Source of the DNA: Charina bottae
Taxonomy: Eukaryota > Chordata > Lepidosauria > Squamata > Charinaidae
DNA length: 64,000 bases
Direction: 5' to 3'
Assembly: GCA_023362775.1 (NCBI GenBank)
Contig: JALMGJ010000011.1
Coordinates: 22,370,001 to 22,434,000, forward strand
In this document: positions 1-13,100 of the stretch, in pieces
Layout: each line of letters begins with the position of its first letter
Numbering within the stretch: the stretch's first letter is position 1
Program-made: the position numbers and the translations under genes
The notes under the pieces: generated by a model
What the model saw: only the letters and a program-made list of their open reading frames with translations
What the model was told of the DNA's origin: nothing
Database searches by the model: none

Positions 1-49
1 TGCTGGCAACCCCATTCTCTGGAAGCTCCCTAAAACTTTCCCCCATTTA

Positions 50-74
50 TAAGTAAGTAAGTAAGTAAGTAAGT
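50..74. repeat. (TAAG)n microsatellite, 5' flank of BovB
   Basis: About six TAAG units lie directly before the BovB element, and the same unit resumes at 3300 right after its 3' end. Either the LINE inserted into an existing TAAG tract, or the 3' tract is the LINE's own tail repeat and the match is a target duplication. Confidence 0.85.
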
Positions 75-3000
75 CTCCAGCAAAGGAGATCGTTACCTTG
101 TCATAGTGCTGGAGCTTGAGCACCTCAGTGAAACCATGAGCTAAACCGTGAAGGGACACCCAAGACGGGAAGGTCGTGGCAGAGAGGTCAGACTAAATAC
201 GATCCCTGGGGAAGGTAATGGCAACCCACCCCAGTATTCTTGCCATGAAAACTAAATGGATCAGTACAACCAAAGATATGTCGGTATACCATCGGAAGAT
301 GGGACTCCCAGGTCGGAAGATGGTCAAAATGCTACTGGGGAGGAACAGAGGATACGTTCAACTAGCCCCAGATGTGATGACGCAGCTAGCTCAAAGCCGA
401 AAGGACGGCTAGCGGCCGACGGTGCTGGTGGTGAACGACGAATCCGGTGTTCTAAAGATCAACACACCATAGGAACCTGGAATGTAAGATCTATGAGCCA
501 GGGCAAATTGGATGTGGTTATTGGTGAGATGTCAAGATTAAATATAGACATTTTAGGTGTCAGTGAACTGAAATGGACTGGGATGGGCCACTTCACATCA
601 GATGACCACCAGATCTACTACTGTGGACAAGAGGACCACAGAAGAAATGGAGTAGCCTTCATAATTAATAATAAAGTGGCTAAAGCAGTGCTTGGATACA
701 ATCCAAAAAACGATAGAATGATCTCAATTCGAATTCAGGGTAAGCCATTTAACATCACAGTGATCCAAATATACGCGCCAACCACAGATGCTGAAGAAGC
801 AGAAGTAGATCAGTTCTATGAGGATCTGCAGCACCTACTAGATAATACACCAAAAAGAGATGTTATTTTCATTACAGGAGACTGGAATGCTAAGGTGGGT
901 AGTCAGACGACACCTGGAATTACAGGCAAGCATGGTCTGGGAGAACAAAATGAAGCAGGACATAGGCTGATAGAATTTTGCCAAGACAACTCACTGTGCA
1001 TAACAAACACTCTCTTCCAACAACCTAAAAGACGACTTTATACATGGACTTCACCAGATGGTCGACACCAAAATCAGATTGACTACATCCTTTGCAGCCA
1101 AAGGTGGCGGACATCTATACAGTCGGTAAAAACAAGACCTGGAGCTGACTGTAGTTCAGATCACGAACTTCTTATTGCAAAATTTAGAATCAGACTAAAG
1201 AGAATAGGGAAGACCCACAGATCAGTTAGATATGAGCTCACTAATATTCCTAAGGAATATACAGTGGAGGTGAAGAATAGATTTAAGGGACTAGATTTAG
1301 TAGATAGGGTCCCGGAAGAACTATGGACAGAAGTTCGCAACATTGTTCAGGAGGCGGCAACAAAAAACGTCCCAAAGAAAAAGAAAACCAAGAAGGCAAG
1401 ATGGCTGTCTGCTGAAACACTGGAAGTAGCCCAAGAAAGAAGGAAAGCAAAAGGCAACAGTGATAGGGGGAGATATGCCCAATTAAATGCAAAATTCCAG
1501 AGGTTAGCCAGAAGAGATAAAGAATTATTTTTAAACAAGCAATGTGCGGAAGTGGAAGAAGACAATAGAATAGGAAGGACAAGAGAGCTCTTCCAGAAAA
1601 TTAGAAACATCGGAGGTAAATTCCAGGCAAAAATGGGTATGATCAAAAACAAAGATGGTAAGGACCTAACAGAAGCAGAAGAGATCAAGAAAAGGTGGCA
1701 AGAATATACGGAAGATCTGTATAGGAAGGATAATAATATTGGAGATAGCTTTGACGGTGTGGTCAGTGAGTTAGAGCCAGACATCCTGAAGAGTGAGGTT
1801 GAATGGGCCTTAAGAAGCATTGCTAATAACAAGGCAGCAGGAGACGATGGTATCCCAGCTGAACTGTTTAAAATCTTGCAAGATGATGCTGTCAAGGTGA
1901 TGCATGCCATATGCCAGCAAATTTGGAAAACACAAGAATGGCCATCAGATTGGAAAAAATCAACTTATATCCCCATACCAAAAAAGGGAAGCACTAAAGA
2001 ATGTTCAAACTATCGAACAGTGGCACTTATTTCACATGCCAGTAAGGTAATGCTTAAGATCTTGCAAGGTAGACTCCAGCAATTCATGGAGCAAGAATTG
2101 CCAGATGTACAAGCTGGGTTTAGAAAAGGCAGAGGAACTAGAGACCAAATTGCCAATATCCGCTGGATAATGGAGAAAGCCAGGGAATTTCAGAAAAACA
2201 TCTATTTCTGTTTTATTGACTATTCTAAAGCCTTTGACTGTGTGGATCATAACAAATTGTGGCAAGTTCTTGGTGGTATGGGGATACCAAGTCATCTTGT
2301 CTGCCTCCTGAGGAATCTGTATAACGACCAAGTAGCAACGGTAAGAACAGAGCACGGAACAACGGACTGGTTTAAGATTGGGAAAGGAGTACGGCAGGGC
2401 TGTATACTCTCACCCTACCTATTCAACCTGTACGCAGAACACATCATGCGACATGCTGGGCTTGAGGAATCCAAGGCTGGAGTTAAAATCGCTGGAAGAA
2501 ACATTAACAATCTCAGATATGCAGATGATACCACTTTGATGGCTGAAAGCGAGGAGGAATTGAGGAGCCTTATGACGAAGGTGAAAGAAGAAAGTGCAAA
2601 AGCTGGGTTGCAGTTAAACCTCAAAAAAACCAAGATTATGGCAACGAGCTTGATTGATGACTGGCAAATAGAGGGAGAAAAAGTGGAGGCAGTGACAGAC
2701 TTTGTATTTCTAGGCGCAAAGATTACTGCAGACGCTGACTGCAGCCAGGAAATCAGAAGACGTCTACTTCTTGGGAGGAGAGCAATGGCAAATCTTGATA
2801 AAATAGTTAAGAGCAGAGACATCACACTGACAACAAAGATCCGCATAGTTAAAGCAATGGTATTCCCTGTAGTAACCTATGGCTGTGAGAGCTGGACCAT
2901 AAGGAAGGCTGAGCGAAGGAAGATAGATGCTTTTGAACTGTGGTGTTGGAGGAAAATTCTGAGAGTGCCTTGGACTGCAAGAAGATCAAACCAGTCCATA

Positions 3001-3297
3001 CTCCAGGAAATAAAGCCAGACTGCTCACTTGAGGGAATGATATTAAAGGCAAAACTGAAGTACTTTGGCCACATAATGAGAAGACAGGATACCTTGGAGA
3101 AGAAGCTGATGCTAGGGAAAGTGGAAGGCAAAAGGAAGAGGGGCCGACCAAGGGCAAGATGGATGGATGATATTCTGGAGGTGACAGACTCAACCATTGG
3201 GGAGCTGGGGATGGTGACGGCCGACAGAAAGCTCTGGCGTGGACTGGTCCATGAAGTCACGAAGAGTCGGAAAGGACTGAACGAATAAACAACAACA

Positions 3298-3299
<2 letters not shown>
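75..3299 (+). mobile_element. BovB (RTE-clade) LINE, near full length
   Basis: The element begins with about 180 bp of 5' leader, including the BovB-type segment near 205-250 (a stretch reading aatggcaaccc). It carries one long ORF and ends in a short AACAACAAC tail just after the stop. It is flanked by TAAG repeats on both sides. BovB elements are known to be abundant in squamates and to have moved between squamates and ruminants. The exact 5' end is uncertain. The intact ORF and lack of visible internal damage suggest a young insertion. Confidence 0.9.
256..3288 (+). CDS. BovB ORF2: endonuclease / reverse transcriptase, 1010 aa
   Basis: Encodes the protein that nicks target DNA and copies the LINE RNA into it. 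Residues about 70-305 form an APE-type endonuclease: TWN with Asn76, SELKW with Glu104, GDWNAKVG with Asp209 and Asn211, and SDHELL with Asp302/His303. The reverse transcriptase follows: FIDYSKAFD with Asp655, the [13 protein letters not shown] block, and YADD with Asp757/Asp758. An RTE-type C-terminal region then runs to the end. The length is what I expect for BovB and there is no stop or frameshift. The first ATG at 256 is used; the true start could be a later one, since similarity becomes strong only near residue 70. Activity cannot be shown from sequence. Confidence 0.92.
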   Translation: MDQYNQRYVGIPSEDGTPRSEDGQNATGEEQRIRSTSPRCDDAASSKPKGRLAADGAGGERRIRCSKDQHTIGTWNVRSMSQGKLDVVIGEMSRLNIDILGVSELKWTGMGHFTSDDHQIYYCGQEDHRRNGVAFIINNKVAKAVLGYNPKNDRMISIRIQGKPFNITVIQIYAPTTDAEEAEVDQFYEDLQHLLDNTPKRDVIFITGDWNAKVGSQTTPGITGKHGLGEQNEAGHRLIEFCQDNSLCITNTLFQQPKRRLYTWTSPDGRHQNQIDYILCSQRWRTSIQSVKTRPGADCSSDHELLIAKFRIRLKRIGKTHRSVRYELTNIPKEYTVEVKNRFKGLDLVDRVPEELWTEVRNIVQEAATKNVPKKKKTKKARWLSAETLEVAQERRKAKGNSDRGRYAQLNAKFQRLARRDKELFLNKQCAEVEEDNRIGRTRELFQKIRNIGGKFQAKMGMIKNKDGKDLTEAEEIKKRWQEYTEDLYRKDNNIGDSFDGVVSELEPDILKSEVEWALRSIANNKAAGDDGIPAELFKILQDDAVKVMHAICQQIWKTQEWPSDWKKSTYIPIPKKGSTKECSNYRTVALISHASKVMLKILQGRLQQFMEQELPDVQAGFRKGRGTRDQIANIRWIMEKAREFQKNIYFCFIDYSKAFDCVDHNKLWQVLGGMGIPSHLVCLLRNLYNDQVATVRTEHGTTDWFKIGKGVRQGCILSPYLFNLYAEHIMRHAGLEESKAGVKIAGRNINNLRYADDTTLMAESEEELRSLMTKVKEESAKAGLQLNLKKTKIMATSLIDDWQIEGEKVEAVTDFVFLGAKITADADCSQEIRRRLLLGRRAMANLDKIVKSRDITLTTKIRIVKAMVFPVVTYGCESWTIRKAERRKIDAFELWCWRKILRVPWTARRSNQSILQEIKPDCSLEGMILKAKLKYFGHIMRRQDTLEKKLMLGKVEGKRKRGRPRARWMDDILEVTDSTIGELGMVTADRKLWRGLVHEVTKSRKGLNE

Positions 3300-3335
<36 letters not shown>

Positions 3336-3411
3336 TTACTATCATCCATCCATCCATCCATCCATCCATCCATCCATCCATCCATCCATCTATCTATCTA
3401 TCTATCTATCG
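3300..3411. repeat. (TAAG)n, then (ATCC)n / (ATCT)n microsatellites
   Basis: About nine TAAG units to 3335 abut the BovB tail. After a short gap, a CATC tract runs to about 3391 and changes into a CTAT tract to 3411. No gene content. Confidence 0.9.
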
Positions 3412-3419
3412 GAATCACT

Positions 3420-3590
3420 GGTCCCTAGAATTTCAGATAGAACTGCCCTTTCAAGAAACACTCCAGATTGAACCTTTGACCTTTTGCACACTCTACGTCT
3501 GAGCTATGACCCATTCAAGTCTCTTCTTTGGGGATGTAGCTCTGATATTCATACATACTTCAACCTGGTGCCTGCCTGCCTTTCAGATAC
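3420..3590 (-). mobile_element. tRNA-derived SINE relic (minus strand)
   Basis: Read on the minus strand, a tRNA-like head contains an A-box-like segment (TAGCTCAGACGTAGAG) and a B-box-like AGGTTCAATCT. About 100 bp of this sequence recurs in the opposite orientation near 5555-5655, so both are copies of one dispersed family. Confidence 0.55.
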
Positions 3591-3938
3591 ACACAGACTG
3601 ATGAGTTGTCATGAGCACAAACACCATCAGAATATCACCTGACAAGACCCACTCTTTCTGCTGTAGCTTAGAAAAATTGCTATGGATGCCCCGGTTGCAT
3701 TCAAGTGAACTACTCCCCCCCCCCCAGTCTCTCAAAAAAGCCCCATCAAGTTCTCACTGTACCGAAGAAAGATTCATCTTGCCAATCTGGTACCAAGCAG
3801 GGAGAGGGCGAGGAGAATCAATTGTCCTGTTATCAGTTTGGCAACGTGCACAGTGTGGAGGATGAAAGTCCAGCAGTGCAAGGTGCAGCTGTAATTGGCC
3901 TCTGAAACTCAGCACCATTTCTGAATACCGGGGAGGCC

Positions 3939-3989
3939 ATGGATATCCTGGAGTTAGATGTCCAATACAGGCGGAAAGTTGCTGGCAAT
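3939..3989 (+). CDS. TMEM86B: TMEM86B exon 1 (start codon exon)
   Basis: The ATG at 3939 sits in a good context (GGCCATGG). It opens 17 codons beginning [13 protein letters not shown] and ends at a GTAAGA donor in phase 0, matching the phase-0 acceptor at 6660. The resulting protein length fits the family. There is no homology support for these 17 residues, which lie in a variable N terminus, so the assignment rests on phase, context and length. Confidence 0.6.
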
Positions 3990-6900
3990 GTAAGAGGCTG
4001 TTTCTGTATCTCTCACACTGGAGGGAGGGGAAACGGGGTACGTGGTTCCAGGTAGTTATTGCATGGAATTGTGAAAAGGCTGGGAACCCTTTCTCATCTC
4101 AGATAACTTTTCTTTTGCTGCATACCTTTCCTTCAAGGAGAACCAGGAGACTGGTCTTCCTTGGTTTTAATAAGGAAGATCTGCCCCAAACTCCTTGCAT
4201 GCTCTCCTCTCCCCCTGAGCATCACATCCAGAGAATGAAGATTTCTTGGAATGTCCTTGATTCAATTTTATTTCTCATGAAAGGTAGATATGGAGGTGTG
4301 CCTCAGCCTTCCAGCTGTCTTAGTGCTGGAGAGCCTTGGATTCTTGATATTCATTTCCTATTTGTCTGGGAGGAACGTTTTCTGTTGCTGAAGATATTTT
4401 TAGAAAGCGGGTGCAAAACAGTGCAAGCTTATAGTAGAGGACTTCATTTAAAAAAGCTTACATTGTTTTGCAACTGCAAATTAGTGAAGTTAGGTAATAA
4501 TACATTTTAGATTTCCTAGTTTTATGGGGATGTTCCCCTGCTTTCCCAGTTTTTTCAGTGATAATGTGTATTACATCCCATTCTTCAAAATTTGATAAAG
4601 CCAGCTCTGTAGAGCAGTGTTTCTCAACCTCAGCAACTTTCAGATGTGTAGACTTCACTCCCAGAATTCCCCAGCCAGCATTTCTACATGGCTGGCTGGG
4701 GAATTCTGGGAATTGCAGGATTTCTCAACCAAGGGTCCATGGAACCCTAGGGTTCGGTGAGAGGTCCCTAGGGGTTCCCTGGGAGATCATGTTTTATTTA
4801 AAAAATTATTTTAAATTCGGGCAACTTCACATTAAAGAGGTAAGTTTCATTCTTTATTTTTAGTTTAAGAACACTGTTCATGCATATATACAGGCCTACG
4901 CATGAAACGAATATAATAATTTTGTAACTTGTGGCCTATTCTTGAGCCTGAATGTTCAGGGCTTCCCTGAGGCCTGAAAAATATTTCAAGGGTTCCTCCA
5001 GGGTCAAAAGGTTAAGAAAGGCTGATCTAGAGACTTCCCTGCTCCCTTCTGATGAATAGAGCCCGTGATTTGTCCCCAAAGTCCTATTCTCACGACACAT
5101 TTCAGAGACAACCATTGTTATTTTCATCCTTCGAACAGAATATTCCACTTCTGTGTCCTTCTGACAATAAAGGACAATTGACAGTTTTCCATTGTAATGG
5201 AGGAGAGAAAATAGTAGTATTATATCTTATCTTCCCGTGCCAGGACAGAGAGTTTGGCATTAGGGTTTATTTTAAGAGAGCATTCATTTTTAGCACTTAT
5301 TCTGTTCCCAAGTTAATTTGGGAATGACTCCCTAGATTGTATCTAGATAAATGCTCAGTCCAAAAATGTAGATTTATTTTATTTAGCTATACCCAATATA
5401 ATGAATTATAAATACACTGGGATGGATGAATAATTAGCATTCTACACTGAACACTGCCTGTGGGGTGTCCATATTCTGTGCTTGCATAATAATATTGCCT
5501 CTGAATGATCTAAGCATAGAAAGATTATCTAATATATAGTCTGGTTATCAGTTTTGCCCAAGCACAAGGTTGAAGTCTGCATGAATATCAGAGCTACATC
5601 CCCAAAGAAGAGACTTGAATGGGTCATAGCTCAGATGTAGTGTGTGCAAATTGGGTAGCTACAACTGACCAGGCCTTCTCTGTAATGGCACCCAGTCACA
5701 GACTTCTTTATGGCAAGTTAGTCAGATGTGATTGTTTTTACTTTGGATTAGCTTAATTAGTGTGATTATTGCAACATTTTGTCTTTTGGTGCTGATTTTT
5801 GTTCATCCAGACACCTACAGTAGTTAAAACTTGTTTCTAAATTTTACCAATTATCCAAATGATTCTAAAATAACAATAATGGGCACAATTCCTATAATTA
5901 CCTCAATTGTAAGCCCGATTAATATAAATACCATTATATATAATGGCATCATATTCATCATACCATTAATGACTTGCCCTTTCTGCTTACATATTAAGTG
6001 TGTCGGAGTAGAAATTTCCAAATGCTAATAAGTAGATGAACCAGTACAACTGGCCCATTCCTACTAATTTTTCTTTAAAATATATGGACACCCAGAACAA
6101 TGGGTGTGACATAATTTAGGGCAAGCTCTGATTCCCTGCAGGGCATGTTGAGATTCCACACAGCTGGCACATATTCCCAGGAATCCTTGTACAGTCGTAC
6201 AAGCAAACATAGCAGGAGAGAGGGGGGGGGAATAATAAGATTAATTTTTAAGTAATAAGAGGAACTATCTTCATAAAGCATTATGAAATATGATGGATTG
6301 TCCACAATATTCCTGGTAGGATTGAACCCACCCCTCACAAAAATCCCAATCTTGGCGAGTTTGGCATTGCTTAGTTTTGATCTCTGTCTTGTGCACAGGG
6401 TGTGAAAGAAAAAAATCAAGATGGCAACATGACGGTGTGATCAAAGTGCCACCCATTTTTATGTGTGTCACAGTGCGCATAAAAAACAGGCAGAGCTCTG
6501 ATTATGCTGTCATAGCCGCCATCTTGATTTTTTTTAACCGTACCCTGCGGTCACCTCTAATTCCAGGGAAGTAGATTTAGATTGCAACAATGGAGTACGG
6601 TATGTGTTTTTAAAATTTCTTCTTTTCTTTCTCCCTCTTCCCCCTTGTCTGATCCTTAGAGAAGGACCCTGCTGCTTAAGCTCCTGCCATTTTTGGTCTC
6701 CAGCACCATCTACTTGACTCTTTTGCCCCCGGAGCCCAGCTTGCTGGGCACTACTGTAAAGTGCCTGCCGGTGCTTGCCCTGGCGTTCTTTGTGGGCACT
6801 CAGTTCGAGAGTGCGGGTATCTTGACACCATATGCCTGGCGGATTTTCCAGGGCCTCTTGTTCTCATGTGTGGGAGATGCCTGTTTGGTGTGGCCAAAGT

Positions 6901-7094
6901 TGTTCTTGGCAGGTACGGTGTTTGAAGGTATACGACGCTGTTGGGGAGGTACCTACTGTAGGCTAGAATTCGGGGCTGGTTTCAATCATTTCAGTAGCTT
7001 AGCCACCAAAATGAAAAGTGCCATCACTTTGCATGGATAAGATTCCATATCTCCCAATGGTTGCAGATGAAAAGAAAGCACATTTATAGTATTG

Positions 7095-7139
<45 letters not shown>

Positions 7140-10100
7140 GGTGTTATAGTTATTTATTACTTGCTTGTGATTATTGTCTGATATTTTTCATCCTACCTGT
7201 TTCACTCTGCTTGAACAATCTACATCAGGAATGGACAATCCATAGTCCTGTAGATAGTGCTGACCTATAGCTTCTAGCATCTTTCACCATAGTCCATATT
7301 GATTGCTGGGAATTGCAGTTCAGTAACATCTGGAGAATCATCATTCCTGTATCCTGATTGATGCTGGTATTTATTTTAGAAGTTTGTGTGTATGTGTGTG
7401 TGTGTATTTACACATTATTTATGTATAATGTTATCATAGTTGTCAAAGACAACCCACAGCATAACTGTTCAGTCTCAAGGCCTGGATCTACGGAGGGCAC
7501 AGCCAGATGGCACGCTGAAGTGCTTTTCTCCAATCCATGATCCGGCAGGAAAAATATGCTGGCATAAAGAGAGCCAGTTTGGTGTACTGGTGAAGGTGCT
7601 GGCCTAAAAACCAAGAGACGGTGAGTTCTAGGCCTCCCGTAGGCATGAAATCCAGCTGGGTGACTTTGGGCCAGTCGCTCTCTCTCTCAGCCCAACCCAA
7701 CCCAACCCATCTCACAGGATTGTTGTTGTGGAGAAAATAGGAGGCAGGAGTATTAGGTATGTTTGCTGCCTTGAGTTATATATTAAAAAGACAAGATAAA
7801 AATATAATAACAAATTATGCTGCCTTCATTGCCAATCCCTGTTTTGTCTCAGTAATCAGGACAGGTGAATGGTACTGTTTTAATGCAGGACAAGTTAAGG
7901 AAAGAGATTGCTGGGTTGCTCTGGTTTCACTTCCCTGCCCAGGGCAAAAACAACCACCTATCACTCTCCTTAATGTGTGATGGAGTGGGGCCAGATGAGT
8001 TTATCTGAGTGCTTAGCCAGTTTAGTTACCTGTCAAATCCTCCAACTAAGAGATCACAGGTGGGGAGGTGTTCCACCCCTGTTACCTGCCCTTTGGGCCA
8101 TTTCTGAACATGGGTCTAGTGCTTTTCTCAAAGTGCACTAAACACACGTCCAAAAGCAACCTGGCTGACAGGTCACCAACCTGGAGAAGCAATCAATAAA
8201 GAACATCATCATTAACTATTGCAAGGAAATAGCAGGGTTATCAGTGTCTGTAAATGTAAGCAACATTTACATACTGTACCATTCATAAGAGACAATAGAA
8301 AAGCCAGAAGACCAGAACACCTCCTTGCCAGCAATCAACACCCAGATATGCAAAGATTAACACCAGGATTAGCACCAGAAGAACAATCAAACAGCACAAT
8401 ATACCCTAATCAAGGAACTATTAACTCAGTCAATCAACCAAGCAGCAAACAACAGCCCAATCAAGGAACTCCTAAGGAAAGAACAACACCTCCAGCAACA
8501 CAAGCAGGACAAGCCATGGTATATAAACAGAGAGCAAGTCCCACTCCCTTTTCGCACTGAAGATGTTGCCTAGCCTGGCAATGAAACGTCTGCAAGAAAA
8601 CAAGAAGGCTCAGAGAGCACCAAGGACTCCACAGTTCAACCCTGAGCTACAAATATTCTCTTCTATCAGTGTCTGTACCTTGGCAGCAGCTGCAAGTAGC
8701 CTGTGGCTTAGGCACAATAGCACCCCCCCCCAAGTGATGAAAAGAGTAAAAGGCATGGCTCAGTGAAGTCCATGGTTGGCAAAAGCAGGGAAAATCTAAT
8801 GCACTCACTGGGGACAGAGCCAGCAACACAGAGATGGCAGAACCCACATTTCTTTTCCAGCTTAAATTGACTTTCCATGCAGCACAGGACTAATGCTCTC
8901 TCACGAGCACAAATCCTGATTTTTAAACACAGATTTAGCATGTTGAGTGTGCTAACCAGGGATGTATAAGGTGCTCACCTGACAGATGCTTTGGAAAATG
9001 CTGGTCAGGCATTATGTGGGCAGATGTCTCTGTGGAAGCCAGATCTCTGGTCTCTCCTGCAACCTAAACCAATATGGCCATGGATGGCAGTGACCACAGG
9101 GGAAGGAGTGCAGGAGCCTAAAGGGTTCAATAAGATCTGGGCAGGTTCCAACTCTTGAACACATCCTCCTCCTCCTCCTCCTCCTCCTCCTCCTCCTCCT
9201 CCTCCTCCTCCTCCTCCTTAATGAAGCATGCCTAGATCATTTCCAGAGCACAACTGTGTTGGAAGAAGATGAGAAATACCACCTAAAACTGGAACAGCTA
9301 AAGATGGCTTTAAGTGGCCTGGGAGGTGGGCTGGGGATGAAATGAAAGCAAGATCATGAAGACATGGCATAAAAACAAGGCTTCATGCCACAGTTTGAGG
9401 ACCAGAAGGAAGAGCCAATAATTTGCTTTGTCATGTCTAATACCATTTCCCATCACACGAGGGCGCCAGTCAAATGCATATCACAAGTGCCTAAGAGGGA
9501 ATAAAATCTAAAGGTAAATTTATTGCAACATCTGGGAGGAAATATGGATGATGACAACGCACAGAACTGGTTTTGAGTAGCTATAGTTCTCCCGGTTGTT
9601 ATCTACAATCATGGGAATAGAAAGACAAGATTAATTTAGCATCCAATCCAGCTCCCGCACCTCGAGGCTTGGATTGTCTTTGGACTGGCTGACAATTATG
9701 CGTCCTGAGGTCTGCCACAGCTGGAAGGTACCAGATTGGGAAAGGCTGATCTCATTCCTGCCCAAAGAATCAGGGGGATTTAGCCTGCCTTAAATCCTGA
9801 GTAATCCCAAACTGTGGATTAAGCCGAAACAAGAAATGCTCATGCATCCAAGTTTTTTTTAAAAAAAAGAAAATTATGAACATGCAATTAAAATAAATAA
9901 TGTACATAAATTACATTTCTTCAATTAAAAGCTTGATAAAACTAGGCTACGTAGAGATGAATGTCTATTTCATGGAAGGGAAGGTTCTATAGAACAGTGT
10001 TTCTCAACCTTGGCAGCTTTAAGATATGAGGACTTCAACTCCCAGAATTGTTGGCTGGGGAATTCTGGGAGTTGAAGTCCACACATCTTAAAGTTGCCGA

Positions 10101-13100
10101 GGTTGAGAAACACTGTTCTATAGTAAATTGACTAGTCCTTAAGAATAGTAGCTCTGTGGAGTCCTTTGTTATATTAATAGACTGAGGAGGATATCAAGGG
10201 TACTTTCTGATGAACACCTTTGGGTGAGTTTGTGGGTTCCAACCTGGGGCCATAGAGACCTCCCTTGGTGACCACTAACCTCCCTGCCCCATCTGATGTT
10301 AACAAGATCCTTTTAAAAGCATTCACACACCCCAAAAAGTCATTTTTGTTTCCAGGAATATCTCTGAACAGTCTTAGAAATAAAAATGGCAGGTGGGCTG
10401 CAACCTAGTTCTTTGGAAATGTGCCCCCTGGCCCACCCCACCCCTAAAAAACCGACAAGATAAACAGGGTTTAAAGGGGCCACGAAAGAGCTTTGGCAGT
10501 TTGTCTGCTTGTAAAAAAAATGAATGCAAATGAGAGACAAGGGGAACAGGGTGCATTTCACCACAAACGTTTTTGTTGGGGAGTTTTCAGTTAAGGGGGA
10601 AGGAGAAAGCGAGACCCCAAAACACATTTAAAAATACGGCCTTCGAGAGACAGGCAGCCTCTGTCGTGTTCTGCCTTTTTGGAGCGAGCATTAGTGAGTA
10701 AGGCATTAAATATTGATCGGAAATGAACGCAGCTCCCTTTTAGCCCTGCGGTGTGTGTATCTTTTCTTTCCCAGTTGAATGGAGCACTTAGCCACAAAAT
10801 CGGGGAGAGAATGTCTACAGCGGTCCAGGACTGAATGAGGCTCTTCAGTAGGTCATATTCAGAGTGCCCTTTCTTGGTGTAGCAAGCTCCATCCGCAACG
10901 TAATCCTGTGCATCTGAAGTGCTGAGCCACAAGAGGCTGCCGGAGTGAGCGAACTGGCAGCCGCTGATCCTGATGGTGCAATCCAGCCCACGTGGCTGTT
11001 GTTTTTTATAAGAATTTTATTAAGTTTCAAGCGAAGATAAAAGCTACAGAAAAACAAAAAACTACAAAGAAAAAAAAAGCACTTAAAAGTGTAGAAACAC
11101 AAGAGAAAAATTTTCAAAATTACAAAAAGAGGTGACTTCCGACTTTTAACAGCAAGGATATACAATGGTTTTCCATAATCAATCCCTTACTCTATATTAA
11201 ACCAAAATCACATTATTTCTATACGTCAACCCCTTAGCACATTATAAAAATCACTAAATACAGTTGTTCCCTCCCCTTATATTAAGAGAAAAAAATATAT
11301 ACTGTATATAAACCTCCTAAGCAACTCCCCCCCCCCCCCCCGGTGACATTTATTTATTTCCTTCCTACTACTATTCATTCCTGTCTACTATAATAAAGAT
11401 CAAACTAAAAACATATCATTTGTCTGCCATTGTACTTGATAATACAACAATTTTAATAATCTTAATCATATTATTTATTTAATTATTTATCATCATTGGC
11501 GATCACTCGTAGCCGAGTAAGATTGTCTTCCAAAGGTAAAATTTTAACGGTGGATCCGTAAGTGGCTATAAAGGCCAATTCTGGATCCGCACAACCTCCC
11601 ACAATGAGGGCATAGGTTTCCGGGTGGGAGACGGTCATGATGAGGGTTTGCCTGACGTGCCTTCCTTTTAGCTCTTTTCTCCTTTTCGCCCTGTACTCGT
11701 GCTTCTTCAAAGTCCATAGCGCCTTTAATAACACCAGCATTGAAACAATGATCATCCAACATCAACTTCGCTGGACCGGTCATGTTGTTCGAATGCCTGA
11801 CCATTTATTTATTTAATATCCCGTGCCACTGCCAGGAAGCAAGGATTCCACTCAGCATTCAGCAGTATCAGCCAGGCATTATGCAACCACTATGGTTGGC
11901 AACACTTTTTATCAACAGAATGGGAAATTAGAGGAGACGTTTTATACTAGACATCGCATCTAGGCTACTGTGCCTAGGACTGAACAGATATGGTTCAGTT
12001 TCTATAATTTTTAATTTTTATTTACAGTATTTTCTATCCCGCCTTTATTTTTATAAATAACTCAAGGCGGCGAACATACCTAATACTCCTTCCTCCTCCT
12101 ATTTTCCCCACAACAACCCTATGAGGTGAGTTGGGCTGAGAGAGAGGGACTGGCCCAAGGTCACCCAGCCGGCTTTCATGCCTAAGGCAGGACCAGAACT
12201 CTCAGGGTCCTGGTTTCTAGCCCATTGCCTTAACCACTAGACCAAACTGGCTAAAATATTAAACCCACAACCAGACATTTATTATTATTTTTATTATACC
12301 TTAATAATCTTAATCCAAATCGTTAAAGATAAATGAAATCAGCCAAACCCTAAAAGCAATGCAGATAAATATTCTTAAACCCTTATCCCACTTCAAAATA
12401 AACCAGAGCATTTACCTATCCCCACAATGTGCACAGAGTATTTTTCTTAAAAAAAATCGAACAGCCCAACTGCTCCCCTCAAAAACTCCAACTTCTCTTT
12501 AGGAGACCTCCCACACATAATAACCCCTTCGTTTCCATGGCGTTCCATCAGAAGATCAGTTTCACTTATGGCTTGCAACTCGATCTCTCCCTTTAATTTC
12601 TTCAACTTGACTATCCAATCTTCATCCAGCATTTCAACAGAAGTCCCAATCTCACTCTTAGAAGAAACATTTCTGTCACTGTTGAATTCCTCAATTGCAT
12701 CCACTACAACCCCAACCAGATGACACATTTTAGACCTCATATTTTCCACAATGTCCTGAATGCCTTGCATAAAAACTTGGTAGGAATCAGAAATAATCTC
12801 TTTAAAATCTCAGTGGAAGTCAGAGAAAGCCTGTTTAAAATCCTACATGTCTCACGCAGTAGATTATGGCGCCCCCTAGGAGCTTAACCAGTGAAAGTGG
12901 AAGATATGAAAGAATTCCGGAATGTGTTTACACAAGCGAAAGTGAGATATGCAGACAGTTCCCCAGGGAAAGTAGAAGCAGAAAACTGAAAGTTCAAAAC
13001 AGACAATTCAACATGTAGGAAAATGCTAATATCTTCAAATTTAGTACAGAAATAATAACAGGGAGACAATTGTTTACTCACAATCCTCCTTAATATTTGG

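Noticed and set aside
1161..3260. Several minus-strand ORFs of 60-187 codons under the BovB
   Set aside because: Shadows of the 1010-codon plus-strand ORF, low complexity and without domains.
6590..6599. ATG GAG TAC before a GTATGT donor as TMEM86B exon 1
   Set aside because: It would leave phase 1, but the exon 2 acceptor needs phase 0; the 3939 start fits phase and protein length.
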